In this document: positions 1 to 11,577 of the stretch, in pieces | How positions within the stretch are numbered: the stretch's first letter is position 1 | Layout: each line of letters begins with the position of its first letter | From: Caenorhabditis elegans | Taxonomy: Eukaryota; Nematoda; Chromadorea; Rhabditida; Rhabditidae | Length of the DNA stretch: 64,000 bases | Reading direction: 5' to 3' | Assembly: GCF_000002985.6 (NCBI RefSeq) | Contig: NC_003284.9 | Location: 15,500,001 to 15,564,000, forward strand | Program-made: the position numbers and the translations under genes | The notes under the pieces: model-generated | Told to the model about the DNA's origin: nothing | What the model saw: only the letters and a program-made list of their open reading frames with translations | Databases searched by the model: none

Positions 1-83
1 CAGAGACTGCCAGTGGTATTTGGAATGTTCGTGGTTTGATTCATAATGCCTGGCATAGAGTTCCCATTATTGTGAAGGATTAA
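1..83 (+). CDS. suox-1: 3' end of sulfite oxidase (partial)
   Basis: Reading from base 3, 26 codons are open and end in TAA at 81-83. The tail contains GIWNVRGLIHNAWHRV, which matches the C-terminal signature of animal sulfite oxidases (W-N-x-R-G-x-x-x-N-A-W-H-R-V) in the Mo-cofactor dimerisation domain. The enzyme oxidises sulfite to sulfate in the mitochondrial intermembrane space, the last step of sulfur amino acid breakdown. Everything upstream lies outside the window, so intactness cannot be judged. An AATAAA at 263-268 would suit its poly(A) site. The gene converges on tbh-1, with 270 bases between the two stop codons. In C. elegans suox-1 is a neighbour of tbh-1, which supports the call; that neighbourhood is recalled, not looked up. 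Confidence 0.85.
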   Translation, partial: ETASGIWNVRGLIHNAWHRVPIIVKD

Positions 84-262
84 GATTTTTTTTTAAATTC
101 CGTTCAGATCTCGTAGTTTTCTTTTCCCCTAGATTTTTTCTTGCTTCAATTCAAAATTTGGCCAGTTGAATCTTTAATTTGAACCAGTATTGTCTTGCCC
201 CTACCCCCGTTTGATTTAATTGCAACAAGTTACGAAGTTTTTAGATCAACTGTGATAGTATG

Positions 263-268
263 AATAAA
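263..268 (+). terminator. Poly(A) signal AATAAA, probably for suox-1
   Basis: Canonical hexamer 180 bases after the suox-1 stop, in a T-rich 3' flank. 84-353 holds no gene: it is the shared 3' flank of two convergent genes. On the other strand an ATTAAA variant about 55 bases past the tbh-1 stop (300-295) could serve tbh-1. Confidence 0.5.
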
Positions 269-353
269 TGTTTTATGACAAAATATTTTTTAAAGGTTTA
301 ATTACGAATGATGTAGGAAAGGACAATGGCACGTTGAAAGTTACACAATACTA

Positions 354-3300
354 TTACTCAAAATTAATCATGTCATTGATGGCTGGACACTGGAATCTAT
401 CCCTGGTTGTGATGAATGATCCGGAGACAAATGTTGGTCTTGCCATGTTTTCCCAGCTCTGGCGGGAATCTTTTGATTCAAATTCGAATGGCTCCCCGTT
501 GGATTTCAAGCAGTTCATGTTCATGTTTCCAACATTCAACACATTGTAAAACTCCTCATCAACTCCATTTCCCCAGTCCTTGACGTTGCTGTACATATCC
601 GAAATTTGCATTCTCTTTCCATCCATACCATGTCTGAAATATGATTGTAAAATTGGATGCATTTTGTTTCGATAATCTCACCGTTCTGAGAAGTAGGCTC
701 TCAACGTACTATTAGAAATTGCTGATTTGCAAACTTCTACATCAGAAGCTGGGTAGTAATAAATATAGTTGACGCACATCTCATCCACAATTCGATATCC
801 ACCAAACGTCACTTTTGATCGTTTTCTGGTATCGTAGACGCATGTGGTGACCAGTGTGTCTCCTGGCATAACCTTAACCACTGGTCGAAGCTGTTGCAGA
901 TGCTGCCAATGAGGGGAGTAGTGTTCATCTCGGTTCACGTCTCCAATGCGAACTCCAGATCGATATTGAGATGTGAACAGTTTTCTGCCGGTTAGATGAG
1001 CGTGCAGTTGACTGGCGAAAATGTTGATTCCCTCCTCGGGAAGCTGGAAATTTCGATTTTACAGTTGAATCTGGTATGGATTTTGAGAGATGTGCGGATT
1101 TTTTAAGTTGAAAATTTTTTATTAAAACTTTTCTCCCAAGAAAACGAATTTTGTGTACTCCCTAAACAGAATGTATCTCAATCAGATTTGACACAATAAT
1201 TCAGGCAGGCAAAATTCAGCACCTCAATATTTTGATGTGAAAGCAAAAATAATGTGACTTTTGAGAATTTTAAAGTATTTTTTTTTTGGTAAAAATAATC
1301 GCTATAATTTTTTTCGGAATTCTATACAAAAATACATAAAAGTCGCAATCTAGGTACACAATTTTCAATTTCATAAGTATATCAATTTTCAGATTTTCAG
1401 AAAACTACCCACCACTTTTGATTTATTGTGTTTGTTTTTCTTAAGTATACATAGCTATATATTTTCTGTAAATTTGTTCAAACGACTTACATTTTTAGTG
1501 CATTGTGATGGACAATATCCATTCATGGCCCATGCTTTTTGATTTGGTGGTACTGAATTTGCATCGGAGTATATTAAACCAAGTTCCATAATTCCTGCGT
1601 CGTATTTTCTGAATTAAGCTGTTATTATCATAAATTCCTATCATAAATTTGTTTCAAAACACACCTGAGTTGTCCGGTTACAAAGAACTGAAATCCGGAA
1701 GAATCAATAACTCCTTTGTGAAGTTCTGGGTTGTTATAATGAATTTCAACCATCACATATGCATTCTTTCCTTTCCCTCCGATTGGGAGTCCTGCTTCTT
1801 TCGGATAATGAATTGGACCTTCTCCCATTGCCCATGCAGCAATGACATGACTGCATGACTTTGACTTTGGCGGCTTCTTTGGATCGTTACAGCTTCCACT
1901 CCATTCTTCTACTTCATCTCTACACATGAAGATCTCCATGTGATGCACCAAATGCTCATTTCCAGGTGTCACGTATGGTTCCATTCTCACTACGTGGTAC
2001 ATGTTATTGACGGTGTCAAATGGCATTTTACGAATGATACACTTGTATGTGGTCTCCACATTTGGAATCGGGTCCGGGCTATTGCTATTCACAATTACGA
2101 CTTTCACATCTTTCTCGAGAGCGGCTGGTTCTTCTTCAATATTTGGCTGATCAGTTGGACCTTCGATCACTTTTCCAAACTTTTTGTCCTGCAAAAAATT
2201 AATAATCATGAATTAATCATCTAAGTCACTCCATACCACAACCCATCTCTTATCCCGAATATCTACCAAATTCGTAGATCCCCAGGAAGCGGCAATGTAG
2301 AATTGAGTGGTTCCTGGCTAAAAATTTGACTTGAGTTATAAATTGAAGACAATTTTTCAAATGATCATTTGGAAAAAACAAACACAATTTCAAAAGATTG
2401 AAATTTGCGTAAACTAGGAAAATCTTTTCAAAAATTTCTCGAAATTGTTTTTAGCCTAACTTAGCTAAAATGTTCAATTTTCGTAAACCCAGAATCTAGC
2501 AACATCAACATGAAAACGACCAAGAATGCACAGTGACGTTATACTTGAATGTAGGGCTGAGCTCCGATGAGGTCGCCGCATGTATAGTGCGGCGCGGAAC
2601 CCCGAACGTGTCGGCCGTTTCCAAACAACTACCTCTTCGCTTTACGTTTTGCACACAGCAAGCTACTCATTTCACGCCAAGCTGCGAAACCTCAAACATG
2701 TCGGCCACTTCAAATAACTACATTTCACACTTTGCTGCACACACACAGCGGCGCGCAACGTCGGCGTACGGCCCCCATTTCGCGCCTTACTCAGCTGGGA
2801 GCCCTACTAAAATATACAGTAATTTCTGCATCTCAAAAAAGTCAGTTTGTGCCATGAAAAAAACTTCCATTTTCCATACTTGAACATTATCAAAACCACA
2901 TTACCAAAAATGCATAATCTCTCGAATCGCAGGTTGTTAACTTTCTTCTGACAACAATATGGTCTTTCCTTTTGCGAAGAAGCTGGAAATCTTGCTGAAG
3001 ATCGGAGGTAATTTTGAAATCTCTATTTGTATATGCATCCTGAAACTTTGTTAACCGTTTTTATAAAATCCTTTGGTTTTCTACCTTGATTTCTTTTTTG
3101 CTATTATAATACATTAACACATCAGAATTATTAGTGTCTCCAAAGTCTGAGAATCCCAAAAACAACACATCCGGCGTACTGGCGCCAAACCAAATCGAGA
3201 AATCAACCAACTGGCGTTCATAATCGGTGTGCCACTTCACTGTAACATTTGTGTGGTAGAGTTCAGCAACAATCTGAAGGAATTTCGTATGAAAGTGACG

Positions 3301-3383
3301 ATTGCTATGGTTACCTCGCCAGCGTGGACAACACCGCCACAATACGCGACGAGCAGGAAGAGAAGAGCAACGGCACTTCTCAT
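354..3383 (-). CDS. tbh-1: Tyramine beta-hydroxylase (octopamine synthesis)
   Basis: Copper type II ascorbate-dependent monooxygenase that converts tyramine to octopamine in neuronal vesicles. Eight exons join in frame: 3383-3315, 3273-3085, 3039-2905, 2317-2237, 2188-1665, 1608-1491, 1043-682, 633-354; 585 residues, normal for the DBH family. Residues 1-22 are a signal peptide (MRSAVALLFLLVAYCGGVVHA). About 25-150 is a DOMON domain (SIWFGASTPDVLFLGFSD). The catalytic core follows: first copper site HHM (H240, H241) and H308 in VEIHYNNP; second site HAH (H386, H388) and M461 in DEMCVNY. All six expected copper ligands are present, so the enzyme should be active. Introns follow GT-AG. The start is the only Met giving a signal peptide; it lies 20 bases from the putative start of the divergent gene at 3404. 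Intron 3 (2318-2904) carries a GC-rich repeat. In C. elegans TBH-1 acts in RIC neurons and gonadal sheath (known, not seen here). Confidence 0.96.
2548..2820. repeat. GC-rich repeat inside tbh-1 intron 3
   Basis: Two related units lie about 120 bases apart (GTCGGCCGTTTCC near 2610 and GTCGGCCACTTC near 2700), with gcggcgcgg-type blocks at both ends. The motifs resemble those in the palindromes at 33893-34252 and 59580-59885 (gccgacat, ccgcgcgcc). The 116-residue open frame over it looks like a by-product of GC content and shows no family features. Confidence 0.55.
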
Positions 3384-3403
3384 TTTTCTGAAATCGTATA
3401 GTA

Positions 3404-5373
3404 ATGGCTAATCGGGGTAAGTTGGGTTTTTCAAAGGTTTTTCTTGAAGTTCTACGTTGAGAATGAAAAAATTGTATATTATACATAAGCAAATAAGTTT
3501 CCGTTATAAAAGATGAATACCAATACTACAAAGTTACTTGTACTTAATTGTTAATTATCTAGTTTTTAAAGCAAGTTTGTAGCTTTTTTCTGAAATCAAA
3601 CTTCTACAAAAAACTGAAAGTTTAAAGCAACTCCTACATTATTCTCTAACTTAAAGTACCGAAATTTGTACCGAATTTGAAGTACCGAAATTTGAGACTT
3701 GGCTCTTTTTAACCCAAAATAATTCAAAACTACCGAATTTCGTAAGGAGACGTTTTGAAAATTTCTCAAATAAAAGTTTTGGTAAAAGGCTCATTTTCTT
3801 CTGAAATCACAATTTTTTCCAACTACTCGGTGTCGCAGAGTCTGGAACTTAAATTTTATTGATATTTAATAATATTTAATAAATACTTTAATAAATATTA
3901 TGGGTCTTTATTATGCGTAAAATTCGTTGATATAAGTACATTTATGATGAGTGGAGCACAAAATGTAACTTCTATTTGTGCCCCACTGACCGAAAATGTA
4001 CTCGTGACAAATAGCCAGTACTTATTAAAAAAAGTGATAACTTAATAAAAATTAAGTTCGAGACGCTGCGACCCCGAGAAGTTGGAAAAAATTGTGCATT
4101 TAGCAGAAAATTAGCCTTTTTTCCAAAACTTTGAACTTTTTTTTGAGAAATTTTCAAAACGTCTCATTACGAAATTTGGTAGTTTTTGGGTCATTTTGGG
4201 TTGAAAAAAAGCAAAGTTTCAAATTTCGGTACTCCACCGATAAATATTTAGAACTCGAAAGTCTTTACGACTACACCTATGAAGATCATGACGACGATGA
4301 TGATCCTTACCTGTACTCGCCGAGAATCACGTATGAAGATGCTCCAGACGACCAGCGAACTGTGGACACTGAAGAAGGTATGTACACTTTCAGATCTATG
4401 AGACGAAACAAAAGGGGCTTGTTCTCATGCTTAACATTCAAAATATGTAAATTCAAAAGTTTCAGTATCCATTCCACACCGCCTCGAAGATACTGAATAC
4501 CCTGTGACGCAGTCGGTTCCATTCTACGGGCGCACCACAAACAACGCCGCTTATACGTGGAAAGTGCCGCACGCAAGGGAGAAGAGGTATGAAAATGACA
4601 AGTGACAATGACAGGGAGTATTTGAAAACTGTCAACTGCACATCTTTCAAAAAAAGAATATGCTAGTCATAAAAACACAAGAAAGGAAAGAAGTGATACC
4701 TTGTGTAATAAAATGAAGAGACATCGCGGTTGTGAAAAACCACTCAACAAAAAACTATTTTTCGGAAATATTTAAAAAATAAAAATAAATTTACTTTTTT
4801 TAAGATTTTATAGTATTGATCCTGATAACCACCAAATCTTACACATGAAATGAAAAAGTTGATAAGTTTTTATTTTCAGAGAAATAACTGAATCTGAAAC
4901 AGGAGATGCTCCGAAAATCCCCTTTTATTCTGAAACCACCCACCGTAGCCAATATCAACCATTTGATGCATCCGTCGCCAGAACACGCCTTTCGAGAAAA
5001 GCATCCGCTTTGCCAGTGTAATGAAGCATTCCATGATAATTGAATTCTTATCAAGAATTTCATTTTTCAGATCAAATGTGCCGCTTGACACGCAAACAAC
5101 ATATAGGAATTTGTTTCAAGAGCTCGAGATTGGAAAACGTCAAAAGCTGGTGGGATATGAAAATTGTTAGTTCTTTTGAAAGTTCTGAAAATTTAGATTC
5201 AAACATGTCCAGCAGAGAAGCTGATACATCAAACTGCGCTGCTCCGGAGTATCCGACGAGAAAATGGACACTACTTTTTATCCGCCGAGGCTCTTCGCTC
5301 TTCAAAATATGTAAGAACTACTGCAGCTGCACCAACGCAACCATCAACTCTACCAGTAGAGAAATCAAAATAA
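3404..5373 (+). CDS. Unrecognised small acidic protein, 6 exons
   Basis: Not a family I recognise. Proposed exons 3404-3416, 4252-4377, 4466-4586, 4880-5017, 5071-5149, 5197-5373 keep one frame and give about 217 residues. Every junction is GT-AG, and introns 3 to 5 are 293, 53 and 47 bases, typical of nematodes. Exon 2 is acidic (EDHDDDDDPYLYSPR); the last exon reads IQTCPAEKLIHQTALLRS and ends in a Pro/Thr/Ala-rich tail. No signal peptide or membrane segment is seen. Weak points: exon 1 is only MANR plus one base (perfect donor GTAAGT, correct phase) and starts 20 bases from the tbh-1 start on the other strand. The fifth donor (CTG/GTGGGA) is weak; using GTTAGT 14 bases later shifts the last exon to another open frame that ends at 5382 instead of 5373. 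Intron 1 contains a palindromic repeat (3653-4237). AATAAA overlaps the stop, and another lies near 5516. Confidence 0.6.
3653..4237. repeat. Palindromic MITE-like element, 'taccgaaatttg' family
   Basis: Two arms of about 230 bases are inverted copies. The left runs from agtaccgaaatttg through actaccgaatttcgta and gtcgcagagtctgg; the right mirrors it and ends in caaatttcggtactccacc. No coding capacity. Full relatives lie at 29661-30243 and 61016-61757, and a half copy at 32409-32625. It fills most of intron 1 of the unrecognised gene. Confidence 0.85.
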
Positions 5374-6202
5374 AATTGTAATGTGAATATTGCATACTGT
5401 TACATATTTGTGCAATGATAATTTATTGATAATTTATGAAATTTAATTTGGAGCCGACAAAGCTAACGACAAAAAATGCACATAATAGAAACAAGATAAG
5501 TCACAGTCAGATAAAAATAAAATTTCAGAGGAATATCTTTGTGGCTTTAAGGAAATTCTAGAATTCTAGTTATAAAAAAGACATTTATGGGGTTATTTAT
5601 GTTATTACGAAAATTGCAAAAATGTATTTTTACATTTTTTTTTCCCCTAGCCATGTGTGTAGTAAAATGTAAAAAAAACGCATGCAGTTTCTGCATTTTT
5701 CGGCATTTTTCGACATTGCGGGGGCACATCTCACTGCGTTTCTCGCCTTCAGCATGTGAAGTGGGCTGTCGGCTGATGTAGAAAAATGTACAAAAATGCC
5801 GAAAAATGTTGAAAAATGCAAAACATGCATGCGTATTTTTACATTCTTCTACACACATGAATAGGGGAAAAGTGAACAAAATATATTTATGCATTTTCCG
5901 TCATCACATGAGCAACCCCATTACCAATTATCTTGCATAATTTCATGTGGGCACAATTTATGTAACATCATTGCAACCATACTTTTTGTAACCTCTATAG
6001 CCAGATTTTATTTTGAGCATGACACTACACACATTTCTGTGCATCCAACACCTTTATTGAAACAACCAGCCAAAAAAATCGAGAGAACATCAAGAAGGAG
6101 AGGGTGATTTAATAAATACTTAAATATATAAAATACATTTTACAAAAGGTAACATTTAACAAGTATCGCGTTTGTGATGATGAGACTAGCTTCGACAAAA
6201 AT
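5374..6202. other. Intergenic, convergent 3' flanks, with a palindrome
   Basis: Between the unrecognised + gene and the stop of hke-4.2. Its main content is the inverted repeat at 5612-5885. TTTATT at 6053-6058, AATAAA on the minus strand, could be the hke-4.2 poly(A) signal. I see no gene. Confidence 0.6.
5612..5885. repeat. Inverted repeat of about 270 bases
   Basis: Left arm: gcaaaaatgtatttttac, cccctagccatgtgtgtag, cgcatgcag, gcatttttcggcatttttcgacatt. The right arm repeats these inverted (gaaaaatgccgaaaaatg, catgcatgcg, tacattcttctacacacatg, ataggggaaa). Open frames on both strands mirror each other because of the palindrome and are not genes. Confidence 0.8.
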
Positions 6203-7864
6203 TTACTCATAAATAGCAATGAGATACATAAGGAAGATTCCGGTAAGAATAGCGAAGATTTCCTTAACTGTCTGGAAGAATGAGCTGTTCTCGAGAAGCT
6301 CAGGAATCACGGAAACCGTAGCAATGTAGATGAATCCTCCGGCTGTGAATGGAAGAACCCAGGAGCTAGCCGCAGCGTCGGCGAGAGCATCGGCGTCAGC
6401 AGAGAACAAGGAGATGACACATCCGGAAAGTGCTCCGAGAGCAGTTACAAGTTGGATGAGCATGGCCTTCTTCTTAGAGTATCCAGATTGAATCAGAATG
6501 GCGAAATCTCCAATCTCGTGAGGAACCTCATGGACAAGAACTGTGATCATAGTAACGATTCCGACGGTGGTTCCCGCAATGAAGGACGCTCCGATGGCAA
6601 GTCCGTCAGTGAAGTTGTGGGTGAAATCAGCAGCGAGGTTGAGGTAGGCGGTAACCTTGATTGATTGCTCGTCTTTTTCTGGTTTCTCCTCCTTCTTGGC
6701 AACTTTGTCCTTCGAATCCTTTTCCTTGGTTTCCTTCTTCTCCCCTCCATGGGAATGTCCATGTGAGTGACCATGGCCGTCTTCTCCTCTCAAAATGCGC
6801 ACGAGTTTCTCAACGGTCAAGAAGGCGATGATTCCTGAAATTAATTACTTAAACCATTTTTTAATGTGTATATATATATATATATTTTTTTTTTGTCAAA
6901 ACAAACCTCCAAGAACCCATCCCCCGACGCTCATGTCATGAGCTCCATGAGAATGCCCACCACCACCATGAGAATGTCCATGAGAATGCGAGTGCCCGTG
7001 ACCGTCTCCAGCCGGAGTGGCGTGTGGAATCAAATGAAGGAACGCATCTCCGAGAAGACCTCCGGAACCAAAAGCGAGGAGAACCTTCAGAAGTGGTCCC
7101 GACTCCGAGGTGTTAGCCTGGATTGGGATGAACATAAGGATGAAGCATGGAGCAGCAGAGATGAGAAGTGTAGCCGAGATGGCATAAACCCAAAGCCTTG
7201 TCTTGGCATCATTAAGGAAAGAAAGGAATCCAGTGTACTGGTACTCATCGCCAACTTGCTTAGCACTTTCAGCTCCACTGAAAATGACAGATTAATCTCG
7301 GAAGTAGAAGTGAGAGTGCTTACTGGCTGTGTCCGTGATCCTCATGGGAGTGTCCGTGATGATCGTGAGCATGTCCGTGATGATGATCTTCCTCCTCGTC
7401 ACTAAAAATTGATAAGTTGCAGTAATTAACTTTTTATTGAGAAATTCTTACTGGGAGTGTCCATGATGATCATGTGCATGTCCGTGATCATGAGCGTGTC
7501 CATGGTCATGATCGTGAGCATGTCCGTGGTCGTGAGCAGCAGCGGTAGCAGCTTCAGCGGCGGCGGCTGAAAAATGAGACTTATGGCTCCGAAGTAACAA
7601 TCTGTTAACCGTTCAGAACGTTTATCATCCTCAACATTTTCGAAGTGTTTTCAAAATCCAAAATCACAAACCTTTAGCATACGGGCACCCTCCGTCGGCA
7701 TCATGAGCATGTCCATGTCCTCCGTGAGCGTGTCCGTGCCCCTGATGATGCACATTCTGTTGAACATACTCCGGATCGTTCATCTCCTTGGTGTATTTCA
7801 AATGTGCCTGGCCATAAGCGGCAATAGCCAGGAATGACAGGAAAATGCACGATTTCACCAACAT
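6203..7864 (-). CDS. hke-4.2: ZIP7/KE4-type zinc transporter
   Basis: Member of the SLC39A7 (KE4, Drosophila Catsup) zinc transporters, which release zinc from ER/Golgi to cytosol. Five exons (7864-7672, 7566-7452, 7401-7324, 7277-6907, 6834-6203) join in frame to 462 residues, the usual family length. Residues 1-20 form a signal peptide ([20 protein letters not shown]). A very His-rich lumenal part of HGHAH/HDHGH runs covers about 37-130. Membrane segments follow, then a second His loop ([15 protein letters not shown]), a charged Lys/Glu loop, and the ZIP core motifs HNFTDG (about 325-330) and HEVPHE (about 354-359), the metal-binding signature of the LIV-1 subfamily. The first acceptor, at 7881-7883 just 5' of the ATG, suits SL1 trans-splicing or a 5' UTR intron. 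C. elegans has two KE4 paralogues; I choose hke-4.2 because of its position beside tbh-1 (recalled), so the numeral is less certain than the family. Confidence 0.93.
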
Positions 7865-7883
7865 TTTCGCCGAAATTACCCTG
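7865..7883 (-). promoter_or_regulatory. Splice acceptor just upstream of hke-4.2 start
   Basis: On the minus strand a TTTTCAG acceptor ends at 7881, leaving 16 untranslated bases before the ATG at 7864. This spacing is typical of an SL1 trans-splice site. The sequence cannot distinguish it from a 5' UTR intron. Confidence 0.5.
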
Positions 7884-10010
7884 AAAATTTCAAAAATAAG
7901 ATGGAGAAAATTAATCGATAAATAGACAGGTAGACAGGAGAGGAGAGGTAGGCAATAAAGTGACGTGGGGTATAATGAATATTTATTCTGTTTTATGGTT
8001 ATATTTTCAAGTAATAAAGACATTTTTTGCAAAGATGGCTGAAAAATCGAAGAAATCTGTCCGAGTACATGGATCAATCGGATAAAAATGACAAAAATGG
8101 CATATCCCACAAAATTGCGGCCAACGCGGCACAGGAGAGAGGGAGGTTTGTCTTTGTGCAATAGAGCGCGCTTGCTACCGTCCCCTCCACTGACAGAGCA
8201 AATTCAAATAGCGATACACAGTGAGATAGGAAAATGGGGTGCGGTGTTCTCGCATTGACAGATGGTCCCGGTGTATTTGCCGATAGGTTTATTATGAGCA
8301 TGATGGTGCTCTTCAAACATTCACGCACGCAAGGCTCGTAAAAAACTTTCTCCAGGAGAATGTTGTTTCTTTATAAGATGTTTTTCTATCTGTAAAAGGA
8401 GTACTGTAGTTTAGTTTTTTTTCAAGTTTCAACCTTTAAGCCAAACTTTCAGGTAAACAGTCCATGAAAAAAAAACTAGAAAAAAAGGTGAAAGGGATGA
8501 GAAAAACACAAAATTGCCCTTGCCTACCCATCCATTCCGCTCACGTTTTTTTTTCAACGGAATCGAGGCTATCCACACATAGGAACTAGTTTCTTTCACT
8601 TCATCCGCTTGTTACATCTTGAATACCGCGACTGACTGTCCACCCTACTTCAACATTTTACTGAACTTTTTTTTTTGTTAGTTGTCTGCTGCTCATTTAG
8701 CAGTCACTACTGTGATTCATTCAGAATTGAAAGTCACTGCTTAGTCATCGTTTGTGCGGGAATTAGAGGAAAATGTAGTTTTTTTGGCTCTCTAAACAAA
8801 TTTTGTTTGATAATTTTGTACATTTTATTCAAACCAAAAATAAAACTTCAACTTCTACATAGTTGTTTCTTTTGTGGTAATGTTTTGAAATACAATAAAT
8901 GGTTCAATTTTTGCTTATCCCTAAAAATCAAAAAATGGTATCGTTAATTGGCTCTCAAAAACCTGAAAGACTCATTAACATGCTTTTCAATGAAAAATTT
9001 GATATAGATTCCTCATGGTGGCGCCTTGGATTTTCATAAAATAGTTTTTATATCAAAGAAATCGTAGGGTCAAAGTTTGATAAGTTCTAAATTCTGATTA
9101 TGTTTTAGAAGTTTATAGGGTAATTTAAGTAATGTTGCAAAATGTATTTAAATACATTTATGACGTCACAACTGTATTAAAACACATATTTTTTCAAATT
9201 TATTTTAATACAGTTGTAACGGAATTTTTTCACACTTTTCAATTTTCCGTCAAGAAGAAAGTTCAACAAAATTATAATAAAAAAGGTTTTTTTTTGGCAG
9301 GAAAATAATTTAAGGAATGCATGTATTATATTTTTATTATTGTATTTTTTCAAGAAATAAAAACTTGTATAAAGGTTTACATGTTCCAAATTACGTAGTT
9401 ATTCTTTATAGTTAGCTACATATATTTGTTGCCGTTAATTTTTAACTGCATAGTTTCACACCAAACTATAGTAACTTTCTCTTTTTTTTTAAATTCTTTT
9501 CCAGGCCCTCTGTCAGACAGGGATTAGTAGCAAAACAGTTCAACTCAAGCTAGCCTCAAATCCCCCGGTGTCTAATTGCCACTTGTGTCCGGGATTGAGA
9601 ACACTGTCCCAAATCCCACATAATCTTTCTCCGGACTTCTGCCGGAAACCGTTGAGACTTTTGAAAAAAAAACTGATGCGTTTGAAGGTTTTGAAATTCA
9701 AATCGTGATACTACCCGTTTCGGAAACCCCACCATATACCTATATTTGAACACATGTCAAAAGTGAAAGATATTGCGTGAGGTGAGATCGTAGTGAGCTC
9801 TCTCGTAAAATTTGTCCCCTTTACCTTTGACAGCTGTCCTTGGGATTTGTCTTATCGATGTGTCCTATCTTGGTGGGCTATACAACCTACCACTTCCTTT
9901 CGCGCAAATAATATTTTAACTGCTTGTTTTTGACTGTTTGGTTTTTTTACAATCTCTGATGTCCATTTCTTTAATATACACCCTTGTTCATACTGTTTTC
10001 TTCATTTCAG
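7884..10010. other. Upstream region of hke-4.2 and AT-rich spacer
   Basis: 8000-8330 is comparatively GC-rich and next to the hke-4.2 start, so it is its likely promoter. 8340-9480 is AT-rich with homopolymers and no coding signal. Near 9481-9504 a run of T then TTCCAG looks like a + strand splice acceptor, followed by an open but unrecognised stretch to about 9707; see the exon-like island at 10011. Confidence 0.4.
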
Positions 10011-10060
10011 GTAACCACCTTTCAAGGCCTGTCGGTTGTTCGAGGTTTTGTCAAAAAGAA
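10011..10060 (+). other. Exon-like island, possible upstream exon of eat-20
   Basis: Fifty bases bounded by a near-perfect acceptor (TTTTCTTCATTTCAG) and a near-perfect donor (AA/GTAAGTATTT). One frame is open (VTTFQGLSVVRGFVKK), but no ATG exon was found. The next + strand acceptor of similar quality close to a coding start is that of the eat-20 first coding exon at 16655, so a 5' UTR exon of eat-20 is the simplest reading. It could also belong to a non-coding transcript. Confidence 0.4.
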
Positions 10061-10781
10061 GTAAGTATTTATTACTGATCAGATAGAGGTTGGTGGTGTG
10101 GCATTGAGATAAGATTTTAAACCTGTTCATCAATAAGGTTACTAGGTAGAAAACAGAGGAACGAGGCGGCTATGTTCAAGTAAAATCGGAGAAAGTTTAG
10201 AATCTTTTAGCATTGAACGTGTAGTTAGAATTTCTCTTTAAGCTTTTGTATTCCATGTTTCCATGAGAACCTTTGAACCTTATTGCTTAACTTCAAATAA
10301 ATGTCTTTGATTACAATAAAAACTTAATAAATACATATTATTTTCAACATTTTTTTTAAATGTTCATATTTAAACATTCACTCAGGTGCTCTAAGTTAGG
10401 TTAGCAATGCAACCAAAAACTTTGATGTGTTAATTTTTGAATTTTTGGAATCTTTGAAATAAGGTCTCTAACAAAATTATTATGTGTAAGCACATTTGCC
10501 ACTAAATTGAAAAATGTAGTTACATTATTTATTTACTTACATCACTTACGTTTATTTAAAGGAAAATATAATTTTTCGAAAAAATGTTTGTTAGACAAAG
10601 TAAGCCGGTGTCTTATTCACTAATGACTTTTAGATTAAGCAAGTTAGGTTAAGTTATAAATGTACCGTAACCGGGTGCACTTTATAAGAAAAATACGGTT
10701 TTTTTAGTTTCTTAAAAAGTTTATTCTATGTAAACCTTTTTATCCTACGCGGCATTTGACTCCAGCTACTTGCATTAGAAG

Positions 10782-10947
10782 TTGGCTGAACTTAGGCAAA
10801 AGTTGGGCAAGACTTTGGCAAAACTTGGATTTAGGCTGCACCAAAGTTTAACCCAAACTTCACCCAACTCTTTCCAAACTTTGGCCCAAACTGTCTTTTG
10901 CAACCTAAATTCAAGTTTAGCCACAGTTTTACTCAACTTTTGCCCAA
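10782..10947. repeat. Imperfect inverted repeat
   Basis: Left arm (aaaagttgggcaagactttgg, tggatttaggctgca) and right arm (gcaacctaaattcaag, actcaacttttgcccaa) are inverted copies about 80 bases long. Equal-looking open frames on both strands follow from the palindrome. Confidence 0.65.
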
Positions 10948-11084
10948 GTATGATCACGATTTTTGATCACGATTACAATCGTAATAAATACAATACAATA
11001 CAATTCAAGTATAGCCTGATCCAAGTCAATATGTTTTGGGCCAAACTCGGGCAAGAAACTGAAGCCAATTGCCAAAAAAAATCT

Positions 11085-11577
11085 CAAAAAATGGCCTAAA
11101 ATTAGTTAAAATCGGAAATTTGACCAACTTATCAATGTCGCGGCGGCTGGAAACAATTTTTTTTTAAATCACAATTTAATTTCGAGTGTACAGGTTGATT
11201 ACCTTGCGTTTAAAACTTGATTAAGGTATTTAAAAATCGATGGACGGCGAGATTTTCAATTTTTTGAACCAAAACTCGACGTCCATCGATTTTTAAGTAC
11301 CTTGATCAAGTTTAAAACGCAAGATAATCAAGGTGTACACTTAAAATTTGACGGTGATTTCAAAAAAAATTGTTTCCAGCCGCTGCGACTTTGATAAGTT
11401 GGTCAAATTTCCGATTTTAACTAATTTTAGGCCATTTTTTGAGCCGTCATAACTTTTTCCTGAAAAGTTTTCAAGAAGTTTTATTATGAAATTCGGTGTT
11501 TTTAGACAATTTTAAGTCTAATAAGGCAATAAAAAAAATTCGACTACACCACCTTTAAGTTAGAATTGGATTTTTTT
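11085..11577. repeat. Palindromic element, 'gtgtagtcgaa' family, left end truncated
   Basis: Arms share ggcctaaaattagttaaaat, atttgaccaactt, gtcgcggcggctgg and the inner segments aaaatcgatgga and tccatcgattttt, centred near 11264. The right end runs on to ttcgactacaccaccttt. A half copy is at 13797-14010 and a full relative at 56011-56535. Confidence 0.85.

Noticed and set aside
2533..2883. 116-codon + strand frame in a tbh-1 intron
   Set aside because: Lies on a dispersed GC-rich repeat; composition and lack of splice context argue against a gene.
6866..7405. 179-codon + strand frame
   Set aside because: Antisense of hke-4.2; the minus strand carries the His-rich and ZIP motifs with proper splice sites.
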